From positions 117,388-181,387 of the forward strand of contig KV423950.1 of assembly GCA_001632435.1 (NCBI GenBank): a stretch of DNA of 64,000 bases, written 5' to 3'. Source of the stretch: Calocera cornea HHB12733. Lineage: Eukaryota; Basidiomycota; Dacrymycetes; Dacrymycetales; Dacrymycetaceae. Positions 1-8,926 of the stretch are shown in pieces. Under the pieces are notes generated by a model. It saw only the letters and a program-made list of their open reading frames with translations. It made no database searches and was not told the origin of the DNA. The translations under genes and the position numbers were made by a program. Every line of letters starts with the position of its first letter. The stretch's first letter is position 1.

Positions 1-84
1 ACTCGTCGGCCCTCTTGCCCTGCACCTGCCCACCTTGCGCTCCAGCATCCCAGCTCGCATCCCTTGCCCGTTGCGACCACAACA
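1..84 (+). repeat. 3' tail of the chromovirus 5' LTR
   Basis: These 84 bases match 5554-5637 without a mismatch and end in CA, the canonical LTR terminus. The rest of this LTR lies left of the window. Confidence 0.95.
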
Positions 85-86
85 GT

Positions 87-95
87 TTGACGCGA
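87..95 (+). promoter_or_regulatory. Self-priming primer-binding site of the chromovirus
   Basis: TTGACGCGA lies two bases after the LTR end and is the exact reverse complement of TCGCGTCAA at 5382-5390 in the LTR. A TATA box (TATATA, 5347-5352) sits about 30 bases before that LTR segment, so it falls at the expected 5' end of the transcript. This is the arrangement of the Tf1/sushi group, where the RNA 5' end folds back to prime reverse transcription. I see no match to a tRNA 3' end here, though I could not test all tRNAs. Confidence 0.6.
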
Positions 96-135
96 TCACC
101 TACCGCTCGAGCACCTCTGCTTTTCCCCTCAGCTC

Positions 136-1236
136 ATGGACCCGAACAATTCAATTTCAAATGGATCTCAGTCCATCATGGACCTGATTGATCCAGACAC
201 CGGAGACTTCACCCACGAGCATCCACCCCCTGTTGCACCACCAGTGCCAGACAACAACCCTGCCCAGCCCGAGGCGCTTCAGCTCATTGGCAGTGCCCTT
301 GTTGGCATCACGGAGCTATTGCAGCATGGCACAAATCAGCCACCTCCGGTCCAGCCACCTTTCCGGCCTGCTATCTCCATCAAGGCACCCGAACCCATGC
401 ACTTTGACGGCAAAGCAAAATCTGTCGACTCGTTCCTGAGACAGTGTGAAGACATCATTCACTATGGCGGACCAGCATCCTTTCCGACGGACCGACACAA
501 GACAACCTACATTGCCGGCTTCATGATGAAACACGATTTCCCACGAGCATGGCTTGAAGGCATTCGGAACGTCAATGAGGGTCTTATGGATGACCTCCCG
601 GGTTTCATCGCAGCCTTCCGGTCTCACTTTGCGGACCCAGATGCCCGAGGTACAGCAGCACGCCGACTCGATAAGCTGAGACAGACCAGCTCGGCATCCA
701 ACTATACTGCGCAATTCCTTGATCTGGTCGCTTTCCTCCCCATGTCAGAATGGTCACGTTGTGAGGCCTTCTTCCGTGGCTTGAAACCAGAGGTTCAGGA
801 TGAGTTCATCCCGGTTGGCAAACCAGAGACCTTGTCTCTGCTTATGCGACAAGCAATTGACATCGACAACCGCCTCTATCAGCTTCGGGCTGAACGTGGC
901 CCTGCCCACACCAAGACACGTACTGCACCCAAGCCTCAGCAGACCCGCACCACACAGCCAGCAGCATTCACTCCATCAACTCGCCCCTCCTGGGACACGT
1001 CTGTCCCAATGGAGATTGATGCAGTCCGCGGGCCTATCTCTGCAGCCGAGCGCGAGCGTCGCAAAGCCAACAACCTCTGCATGTACTGTGCTGGCTCCGG
1101 TCACTTTGCCAGCCAGTGCCCTGTCAAGGCTAAGCGCAGCAATACTACTATGGCCCGCTCTGCCAAGATAGCCACCACTGCCAGTCCCATTCCTGCTGCG
1201 ACTTCCAGCCAGGAAAACTCGACCCCGCAGGCCTAG
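136..1236 (+). CDS. Gag capsid-nucleocapsid polyprotein of the chromovirus
   Basis: A 366-aa protein that packages the element's RNA. A proline-rich N-terminus (residues 1-90) is followed by the retrotransposon Gag region (about 90-250, with the FRxxFADPDARGTAxxxLxxLRQ type of motif). Near the C-terminus is one CCHC zinc knuckle (CMYCAGSGHFASQC, about residue 315). The ATG at 136 is the first after the priming site. The stop at 1234-1236 lies inside the pol frame, which is open from 1134. Gag and pol therefore overlap by 103 bases in the -1 relation, the usual arrangement for frameshift expression of Pol. Confidence 0.93.
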   Translation: MDPNNSISNGSQSIMDLIDPDTGDFTHEHPPPVAPPVPDNNPAQPEALQLIGSALVGITELLQHGTNQPPPVQPPFRPAISIKAPEPMHFDGKAKSVDSFLRQCEDIIHYGGPASFPTDRHKTTYIAGFMMKHDFPRAWLEGIRNVNEGLMDDLPGFIAAFRSHFADPDARGTAARRLDKLRQTSSASNYTAQFLDLVAFLPMSEWSRCEAFFRGLKPEVQDEFIPVGKPETLSLLMRQAIDIDNRLYQLRAERGPAHTKTRTAPKPQQTRTTQPAAFTPSTRPSWDTSVPMEIDAVRGPISAAERERRKANNLCMYCAGSGHFASQCPVKAKRSNTTMARSAKIATTASPIPAATSSQENSTPQA

Positions 1237-1289
1237 ACGTCCCCAGTCCTGCGGAGCTCCCTGGGACGGCCCCTCAGTTTCCACTCAGC

Positions 1290-4200
1290 ATGCATATGCT
1301 CGAAGAGCCGGACTCCAAAGCTCACTTTCTACTACCGGTGCAACTACATTTTCCGGGCCAATCTGGTGTATCCACCCATGCATTAGTTGACTCCGGGGCG
1401 ACGGCCTCTTTCATTTCACTGGACCTTGCGAAGCAGCACCGATTGCCGCTTGATACCCTGCCGGACCCACTACCTGTTTATACAGTAGACAGCAGACCCC
1501 TGGTCTCTGGAGCGGTCACACACGCTGTCACTACTCGACTTACTGTTCATCTTCATTCGGAATCTATCTCTCTTGGAGTAGTCCAAGTTGGCTATCCTCT
1601 CATCCTCGGTCTTGATTGGCTTCGTCGGCATAACCCATCAATAGATTGGGTTCACAACCGTCTCAAGCTTTCCTGCTGCAGCCTTGTTCTCCCAATTTCG
1701 GTTGTGGGAATAGGTCACGATCTCTCCCACCCCAGCCTGAAGAACATCCATGCTATCATCCCGTCTGTACATGTCCCGGCTGATCATCGCGGACTATCTC
1801 CTGTTCCTGCTCTGTCAGGTCAAAGCACGTCCTCCACCACTGCCGAGACACAAGGCTCTGGTCTATCACTCTCCCATGGCACCTACATACCGGACGACCT
1901 ACCTTTCGACCTCCCCGTATCCGAGGCTGAGCTACTTGATAAAGTACCAGCAACCTATCATGCATATCTCTCGGTCTTCTCGCCATCCGAGGCAGATACT
2001 CTCCCACCTCACCGGCCCTATGACCTTCGGATCGATATAGAGGATGGAAAGACACCACCCTTCGGTCCAATCTACTCTCTCTCTGAGGCAGAACGTGCGG
2101 AACTGCTATCCTATGTTACCAAGAATCTGAAGAAAGGTTTTATACGCCAATCAACAAGCTCTGCTGCTTCACCAATCCTGTTCGTGAAGAAATCCAATGG
2201 GTCACTCCGTCTATGTGTTGACTACCGAGGCTTGAATGCCATCACCAAGCGCAACCGGTACCCTCTACCTCTCATCTCCGACCTCCTCGATCGTGCCCAA
2301 GGGGCAAAGATCTTCACCAAGCTGGATCTTACCTCTGCTTTCAACCTTATCCGAGTTGCTCCAGGTGATGAATGGAAGACTGCCTTCCGGACACACCTTG
2401 GCCTCTTTGAATACCGGGTCATGCCTATGGGGCTGACCAATGCACCCTCGGTCTTCCAAGCATACATACAAGATGTGCTTCGTGAACTCCTCGACATTTT
2501 CTGTGTTGTATATCTTGACGATATCCTGATATTCTCAACAACCCCGGAAGAGCATACCCAGCATGTGTGCACCGTGCTTGAACGACTCAGATCCGGTGGT
2601 CTATACTGTAACATCAGCAAATGTGCATTCAGCCAGGACAACATCGAGTTCCTGGGCTATCAACTCTCCTCTACCGGAATATCTATGCACCCATCAAAGC
2701 TGTCAACCATTCGACAATGGCAGCCCCCGTCTTCTATCAAAGACGTCCAAGCCTTTCTTGGCTTCACCAACTTCTATCGCCGCTTTATCGCGCAATATTC
2801 CAAGATTGCCCTCCCCCTATATGAGTGCACCAAGAAGCTACCTCCCGGTACCCCGTTTGCACTCTCGAATGCGGCCCTCCTCAGCTTCCATGCCCTCCGG
2901 GATGCTTTCACCAAGGCCCCAATCCTTCGTCACTTTGATCCAGCTCGGACTATCACTGTGATCACGGATGCCTCTGACTTTGCGCTTTCCGGCATCATAC
3001 ATCAGCCTGATGATGTGGGAGCCCTGCATCCAGTTGCATTCTACTCACGGAAGTTCTCCCCTGCGGAGATCAACTATGAGATCCATGATAAGGAAATGCT
3101 GGCAATCATTGAAACATTCCGGAATATGCGAGCATGGCTGGTTGGCACCACAACTCCTGTATCTGTCTTGTGCGATCACAAGAATCTCGAGTACTTCATG
3201 TCTACTCATCGTCTTAATCGTCGCCAAGCACGCTGGTCACTATTCCTGGCCGACTTCAACTTTCGGCTGCATCATCTGCCAGGCAAGCTGAATCCAGCAG
3301 ATGCTCCATCCCGTCGCCCGGACTATCTCCCTCAAGAAGGGGATGAGGTCCTAATGGCCCAGCACAAGTCACTCTTAACATCCACACACACCGAGCGACT
3401 ATCAACACTGTACACCTTCACACCAGAGCACAAGTCACTCTTAACATCCACACACACCGAGCGACTATCAACACTGTACACCTTCACACCAGATGCTTCC
3501 CTCCAGGAGCTAAAGGATGCGCTTAAGGTAGACCCGGACTGGAAGATTGCTCTAGACAATAACAATGCAGACTTCTCGCTTGATGGAGACCTTGTCTTCC
3601 ACAAAGGCCGCCTCTACATTCCACCTTCACTCCGGGTGCAAGTGCTGAAAATGCGGCATGATAGCGTCACCAGTGGTCACCCCGGACGTGCAGCAACCTA
3701 CAATCTCCTTGCTCGCGACTACTCCTGGCCCGGCATGCTCACCTATGTCCGCCGCTACGTGAGTGGTTGTGATATCTGCCAACGCACCAAGGCACCCCGC
3801 CACAAGCCCTATGGCTTCCTGCAGCCGCTTGAAGTGCCCTCTCAGCCCTGGCAATCTATCTCTATGGACTTCATCGTCAAGCTTCCTCCCTCTAATGGCT
3901 ATGATGCAGTATGGGTTGTAGTGGACCGCTTTACGAAAATGGCACACTTCATTCCCTGCAATGAGACAATCACTGCATCTAGTCTTGCTCGCCTCTTCCT
4001 GCAACATATCTTCCGCCTCCATGGCTTTCCGACCTCTATTATCTCAGATCGTGGCTCTATCTTTGTCTCACAGTTCTGGCGCCGCTTGCTAGAATTGGTT
4101 CATGTGGATGCACGTCCTTCAACAGCCTATCACCCACAGACAGATGGGCAGACAGAACGTGTTAATCAAGAACTGGAGCAGTACCTTCGATCCTATTGCT

Positions 4201-5213
4201 CCTATCAGCAGGATGATTGGACAGATTTCATCCCTCTTGCCGAGTTCTCCTACAACAGCCGTGCTTCGGCTTCATCTCAAGTCTCTCCTTTCTTTGCCAA
4301 CTATGGTTATCACCCTGCCTATGCACCACGGTTGGCTGATCATGCACAAGTCCCTGCGGCTGAAGCACTCTCTGACAGCCTCCAAGCAATCCACTCCGAG
4401 CTCCAGGCTGAACTCCAACACTCCCAAGAACAGCAAGCCAAGCACTACAACCGACATGCCCAAGCACCACCTAGCTTCAAGCCGGGTGATCTGGTTTGGC
4501 TACTCAGACGGAATATCAAGACCACACGTCCCTCTGACAAGTTGGATTATCGACGCCTTGGACCATTCACCATCAAGCAGGCTATCGGCAAACGTGCATT
4601 CCGCCTTGATCTGCCTGCATCCCTACGTCGCCTGCACCCAGTGTTCAATGTCCGCCTGCTAGAACCGTATACTAGCCCAGACAACATTGAAGGTTGTGCT
4701 GTTCCCCCACCTGCTCCAGTTGCGCTAGAGGAAGATGGTACACCCTGGCTAGAGATAGATGCTATCCTGGATGTACGCCAAGTGGGACGCCGATTTGAGT
4801 ACTTCGTCAATTTCAAGAACCGGCCCATTGATGAACGTGCATGGATTCCTCTGAGCGATCTGACAACTGCAGTAGATGAGCTCATTGAGCGATTCCATCG
4901 ACGCCATCCACGAAAACCTCGCCCCCCCAAGCATGCCATCTATCCACCAACTCGCCCAGCCTCTCCAATAGTCACACTTACACCGCTCTCTCCTGTACCG
5001 GACCTCCCTCTATCGCCATTCACAACTCCGCCTGATTCACCACTACTTTCGCCCTTGGCCTTGTCCGACCCACTGCCTCTCCCTGACAACATTCCTTTGC
5101 CTCACCTCTCAACTCCGGAGCCACTTCCAGGCACCTCCAACACTCACTTGTCCTACATCCCACCTCAGCAAACAACGCTACGTTCTGGTCGAGTTTCGCA
5201 TCCTAGTCACTGA
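1290..5213 (+). CDS. Pol polyprotein: protease, reverse transcriptase, RNase H, integrase, chromodomain
   Basis: About 1307 aa from the first ATG, though the frame is open back to 1134 and Pol is probably made as a Gag-Pol fusion. Aspartic protease: VDSGATASF, Asp near residue 34. Reverse transcriptase: YRGLNAIT, then FTKLDLTSAF, then YLDDIL near 407. RNase H: VITDASDF near 558. Integrase: an HHCC zinc finger ending CDICQRTK near 827, then Asp in SMDFIVK (about 860), Asp in ISDRGS (about 919) and Glu in TERVNQELE (about 955). A GPY/F-type module (RRLGPFTI) and a chromodomain (about 1150-1210, FEYFVNFKNRP then RAWIP) follow. The chromodomain directs integration toward particular chromatin in known chromoviruses. 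All catalytic residues I can name are present. A 66-base in-frame duplication sits between RNase H and integrase. Confidence 0.95.
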   Translation: MHMLEEPDSKAHFLLPVQLHFPGQSGVSTHALVDSGATASFISLDLAKQHRLPLDTLPDPLPVYTVDSRPLVSGAVTHAVTTRLTVHLHSESISLGVVQVGYPLILGLDWLRRHNPSIDWVHNRLKLSCCSLVLPISVVGIGHDLSHPSLKNIHAIIPSVHVPADHRGLSPVPALSGQSTSSTTAETQGSGLSLSHGTYIPDDLPFDLPVSEAELLDKVPATYHAYLSVFSPSEADTLPPHRPYDLRIDIEDGKTPPFGPIYSLSEAERAELLSYVTKNLKKGFIRQSTSSAASPILFVKKSNGSLRLCVDYRGLNAITKRNRYPLPLISDLLDRAQGAKIFTKLDLTSAFNLIRVAPGDEWKTAFRTHLGLFEYRVMPMGLTNAPSVFQAYIQDVLRELLDIFCVVYLDDILIFSTTPEEHTQHVCTVLERLRSGGLYCNISKCAFSQDNIEFLGYQLSSTGISMHPSKLSTIRQWQPPSSIKDVQAFLGFTNFYRRFIAQYSKIALPLYECTKKLPPGTPFALSNAALLSFHALRDAFTKAPILRHFDPARTITVITDASDFALSGIIHQPDDVGALHPVAFYSRKFSPAEINYEIHDKEMLAIIETFRNMRAWLVGTTTPVSVLCDHKNLEYFMSTHRLNRRQARWSLFLADFNFRLHHLPGKLNPADAPSRRPDYLPQEGDEVLMAQHKSLLTSTHTERLSTLYTFTPEHKSLLTSTHTERLSTLYTFTPDASLQELKDALKVDPDWKIALDNNNADFSLDGDLVFHKGRLYIPPSLRVQVLKMRHDSVTSGHPGRAATYNLLARDYSWPGMLTYVRRYVSGCDICQRTKAPRHKPYGFLQPLEVPSQPWQSISMDFIVKLPPSNGYDAVWVVVDRFTKMAHFIPCNETITASSLARLFLQHIFRLHGFPTSIISDRGSIFVSQFWRRLLELVHVDARPSTAYHPQTDGQTERVNQELEQYLRSYCSYQQDDWTDFIPLAEFSYNSRASASSQVSPFFANYGYHPAYAPRLADHAQVPAAEALSDSLQAIHSELQAELQHSQEQQAKHYNRHAQAPPSFKPGDLVWLLRRNIKTTRPSDKLDYRRLGPFTIKQAIGKRAFRLDLPASLRRLHPVFNVRLLEPYTSPDNIEGCAVPPPAPVALEEDGTPWLEIDAILDVRQVGRRFEYFVNFKNRPIDERAWIPLSDLTTAVDELIERFHRRHPRKPRPPKHAIYPPTRPASPIVTLTPLSPVPDLPLSPFTTPPDSPLLSPLALSDPLPLPDNIPLPHLSTPEPLPGTSNTHLSYIPPQQTTLRSGRVSHPSH
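3361..3492 (+). repeat. 66-bp in-frame tandem duplication inside pol
   Basis: Bases 3361-3426 are repeated directly at 3427-3492 with no difference seen, doubling a 22-residue segment (HKSLLTSTHTERLSTLYTFT and two more) in the linker between RNase H and the integrase zinc finger. The frame is kept, so the duplication should be tolerated. Confidence 0.93.
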
Positions 5214-5274
5214 GTTTAGCATAGCTCGTAGTATAGCAAAGGCTCGCCGGTGCTCACCCCAAAGAGGGGGATAC

Positions 5275-5637
5275 TGTCATGAGCATAGGCGAGACAGTGA
5301 GGACGACGCGCGAGACAGCGAGCCAGGGTCTGTCCCAGCTCGCAGGTATATAGCGACGTCCATCTCCAGGGTTTTGCCTCGTCGCGTCAACTCTCTCCCC
5401 AACCTCGTCTCTGCCTGTACTCCTCCAATTCTTGTCGGACACTCTTGCTATCTTATATCGAAAGGATCGTATACTCGTTCTCTACAACTCTCAGAAGGCA
5501 TCACACCATTGTTCATTCCGATCTCACGGTCTTCTGGTCGAATCTTTCCCGCAACTCGTCGGCCCTCTTGCCCTGCACCTGCCCACCTTGCGCTCCAGCA
5601 TCCCAGCTCGCATCCCTTGCCCGTTGCGACCACAACA
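5275..5637 (+). repeat. 3' LTR of the chromovirus
   Basis: A 363-bp LTR that begins TGTCATGAGC directly after the polypurine tract and ends CCACAACA. It holds a TATA box at 5347-5352 and the probable transcript start near 5380. Its last 84 bases equal window positions 1-84. The bases following it (TAAGC) would be the target duplication but cannot be compared with the left side. Confidence 0.93.
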
Positions 5638-6002
5638 TAAGCCTTCTAGTCCGTGCAATACAAAAAAGGCAACAATAGTCCGTTCTTAACTTGTAAAGAC
5701 AGTATGGAGTTAGACAGACGAGATGGTCGAGGGCCCCACCCTACGGGAGAAACCTCGTAAGAGGTCCGAGAAAAGGGAGTGAAAATGAAGACGGGGTGAT
5801 GTCCCATAGACGAGGCAAGCGCTTTCCGCGCACTGACTGCTGGTCCAATGACCTTGCCACACCGGCCATGGGGAAGCGCAATAGGGGCCTCCTTGGGCTT
5901 AAGCTGTGGTTGGGCTGGCGCTGGGGGCGGTGAGTTCGAAGCCACTGCCGACGGTCGAGCTACCGTTGAACGAGGCTTGCGTGGTTACGACAACGACGGA
6001 GG

Positions 6003-8926
6003 TAGGGATGGAAGTGGTCCTGAACCGGACCGGGAGGACTGCTGGTCCTCGGTCCCGGTTCAGTCCTTTGGACCGGACCGCAGGAGGACCGGGACGGGGA
6101 AATGCCCAATGTCCTGAACCGTTCTGGACCGGTCTAGGACCGGTCCTGAGCTTGTATTGAGTTGCAGCGCCCGGGTGAATTCCGAGAGAGGTTACCAGAG
6201 GTCACGAGCCGCTTATCAGAATGTAAACAGATTGAAGTCGTAACGTGCTCCTTATCAAGTGTAAACAGCCGAGGGATTCATAAGCATGCAATCATTTGGT
6301 GTATGACACCCACTTGAACCGACATGAGCTCCTTTGGCTTTGACGAATCGGAGGCCCTTCCGCCAAGCAGCCCGCCACTCACACCCATCCCTAGCAGTTT
6401 TGATGATGGCAAGTCGGACTGTCTCCCTACTGCTGTCCGTGTCTGACAATACTACAGAGATCACCTGGTTAGATGAGAGCGACCCTCGAGCACCCCAGAC
6501 CAGCAAGAGAAATGCAACAACTGCGGAGCTCAGTGAGGATTCCGACATTGAGATCCTGGAGGTGAAGCGGGCTAGGGTTGGACGGCAGTGTTCCACCATC
6601 CATCTCTACTTCACGGAGCCGGAGGGTAGAGAGCTATTGCGATGGTGCAAGGCCTGCGAGTGCGCCCAATCTGTTCATTCAGCTAAGTTCCAGTCTGACA
6701 GAATGCTAGAGCGGCCCGAGAGAAGAATCCAAAGCTGCCTGTGAGCATAGGACGGTTTGGCCCCAAGTCCGGTAACTCTACACTGCGTCGTCATCTTCGA
6801 AGCTTTCATAAGCACCTGTGGAAGAAGTATATGGCACATGAAGGCAACGAGAGCAGCACATCGACACCTCCCTCCTTGCAGACAACACTTGATGAGCACA
6901 TTGAGGCGACCGAGCGATACACGCCAGCCCGTCTCCAGCAGAGCTGCCTTCATCTTATTGCTGCGCTTGACCTCCCTTTCACCACTGTGGACCGACCTGA
7001 GTTCCGAGAGCTTGTGCGCCTCCTACGACCTGATGCTGCCCTGCATGATCTCCCTGGCCGGAAGGGACTGGCAGACCGTGCACTACAGGAGATGTCAGAG
7101 GAGAAGGCCCGCATCCGAGCTCGTCTTCATTCAACCAAGGGACGGAAGAGCATCACGGTGGATGCCTGGAGCGACTCCTCCATGCGCTCCTACATATGTG
7201 CAAAGGCACACTACATCGTCTCCTCCGAAAGCAAGTGGACACTTGAGCAAGACCTCATCGGCTTCCGTATCCTCCATGGCTCGCATACTGGCAAGAACCT
7301 GGCCAATGTTGTCTTTGGTTTCTTCGAGGAGATGGACATCATCCATGAGATTGGATGGATTACTACCGATAACGCATCCAACAACGACACAATGCTGCTG
7401 TCCCTTGAGCGGCTCATGCACGACAAGGGTGTCCAAGAGGAGACCTTTGACCACGAAGCCAACCATATCCGGTGCATGGCACACATCTACAACCTTGCCG
7501 TGGTCGATATGTTGAAGATCCTTGTGCGCAAGCCTGCATATGACAATGAAGCAACAGCTGCAGAAGCGCAGCTCAGTGCTGAGGACCTGCGTGACCCGGT
7601 GGTCTCACTTCGTGGTCTGATTGTTGCAGTATGTCCGTGCCAATGCATCTGTCTCATACTGATATCCTTTGATAGCTGCGTTCTTCCTCATCACGTCGTG
7701 AAGCCTTCCAAACTGCTCAAGCCCTGCGTCGGAATCTCCAACACAGCCAGAATGGAGACCTTATTGGTGGTCTTGAGCTTATCCTCGATGTTCGCACTCG
7801 CTGGTCCAGCACCTATGCCATGCTCACCCGTGCTCTTGAACTACGCTCATCACTTGATGCTGTCTTCTTCATGCCAGAGCACGAGGCAAAGCTTGCAAAA
7901 TTCCGAATACCGGCAGCTGGCTGGACACGAATCAAGCAGACTGCTGATGTACTCTGCATCGCACATAAAGGACAACAGCTGCTCTCGGCTGACAGCCATC
8001 CAACCCTGTATATGGCCATACCGGCACTTGAGTCACCCATGGGTGCTTGGGAGAAGCTTCAGTCCCAGCAGTATGCAAACGACCCGGTAATGCGAAAAGT
8101 TCTCGATGCCGGACTCAAGAAGATGGGCGACTACTACCTCAAAATGGAGAAGAGCGATGCATACTCCATTGCCATGATCCTCACACCATACGTGAAGACG
8201 AAGTATCTAGAGAAGTGGTGGTCAAACAAATCCAAGACCGATCCGACAAAGACGCTTGCACAGGAGGCAACCACGGCATTCATCTCCACATTCAAGCGGC
8301 ATTATCAAACAGCACCTTCCGAGGCAAACCGAACACCCATCACCGATGATACAGAGCTGTGGGGTGACATATGGGACACTGCAACCACCGCTCCGCCTGA
8401 ATTCCACCGCTATCTGAAGGAAGAGCCAACTCTTCGACCCTCGGCTGGTGGACAAGACAGTCTTACCTACTGGTATTCACACCGTGCCACCTACCCAGAT
8501 CTCTCTCGGATGGCAATTGATTATCTTGCCATTCAAGGCTCCGCCACTGCTGTTGAGCGTGTTTGGAGCAGTGCTTCAAATACTGACACTCGCAATCGGA
8601 ATCGTCTCTCTCCAGCCCGTTTCGAGGCACTGCAGTTCCTGAAGGCTGCATATCGAAAGGACCGAAAGAATGCATTAACAACGGAGGAGCAGAAGGCACA
8701 ACAAGCTGCACGACTCAAGGACATCGAGGCTGACATGTGGCAGGAGGAGGTGGATGACGATGTCATAGTCTTGCTAGACATGTAGATGTCAAGGACCGGT
8801 CCCAGACCGGTCCTGAACTGGTTCAGGACCGGGACTGGACCTGGACCGGACCGGGACTAGCAGCTTGCCAGAATGCAGAACTGTTCTGGACCTGAACCGG
8901 ACTGAACCGGACCACTTCCATCCCTA
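6003..8926 (+). mobile_element. Complete hAT-superfamily DNA transposon, 2924 bp, with 8-bp target duplication
   Basis: The ends are inverted copies of TAGGGATGGAAGTGGTCC (6003-6020 and the complement at 8909-8926), followed by imperfect subterminal repeats rich in GGTCC/GGACC (about 6018-6150 and 8790-8908). The flanks carry a perfect 8-bp duplication GACGGAGG at 5995-6002 and 8927-8934, which is diagnostic for hAT. The transposase frame inside appears intact. It lies within the last coding exon of the minus-strand secreted-protein gene. The TAG stop of the truncated host protein is the first triplet of the element's right end. Confidence 0.95.
6334..8785 (+). CDS. hAT transposase
   Basis: Cuts and pastes the surrounding element. 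Exons 6334-6659, 6746-7628 and 7676-8785 give 772 codons. The second intron (GTATGT at 7629, AG at 7674-7675) is firm because the phase matches and it restores the hAT motif DVRTRWSSTY. The first intron (6660-6745) is my best phase-consistent choice and joins WCKAC to SGNSTLRRHLRSFH, making one BED-type zinc finger. Catalytic-region motifs TVDAWSD and ITTDNASNND follow. The C-terminus has the hAT dimerisation block (ATAVERVWSSAS, then RNRLSPARFEALQFLK). No stop or frameshift is seen. An alternative ATG at 6324 opens a short frame that does not join cleanly, so the N-terminus is uncertain. Confidence 0.87.

Larger units (their letters stand above)
1..5637 (+). mobile_element. Ty3/gypsy chromovirus, near-complete (5' LTR truncated by window edge)
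   Basis: An LTR retrotransposon read on the + strand: LTR tail 1-84, priming site 87-95, gag 136-1236, pol 1290-5213, polypurine tract AAAGAGGGGG at 5261-5270, and a 3' LTR at 5275-5637. The domain order protease, reverse transcriptase, RNase H, integrase, chromodomain defines a chromovirus. The 84 bases of 5' LTR that are visible are identical to the end of the 3' LTR, and neither reading frame carries a stop or frameshift, so the insertion looks recent and may be active. CpG is abundant (28 in the 600 bases from 2401, by hand count), unlike the decayed elements after 45 kb. The target duplication cannot be checked because the left flank is outside the window. Confidence 0.95.

Noticed and set aside
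1212..1218. GGAAAAC as a classical X XXY YYZ slippery site
   Set aside because: The first triplet is not uniform (GGA), so it matches the consensus only partly; the frameshift site is left undefined.
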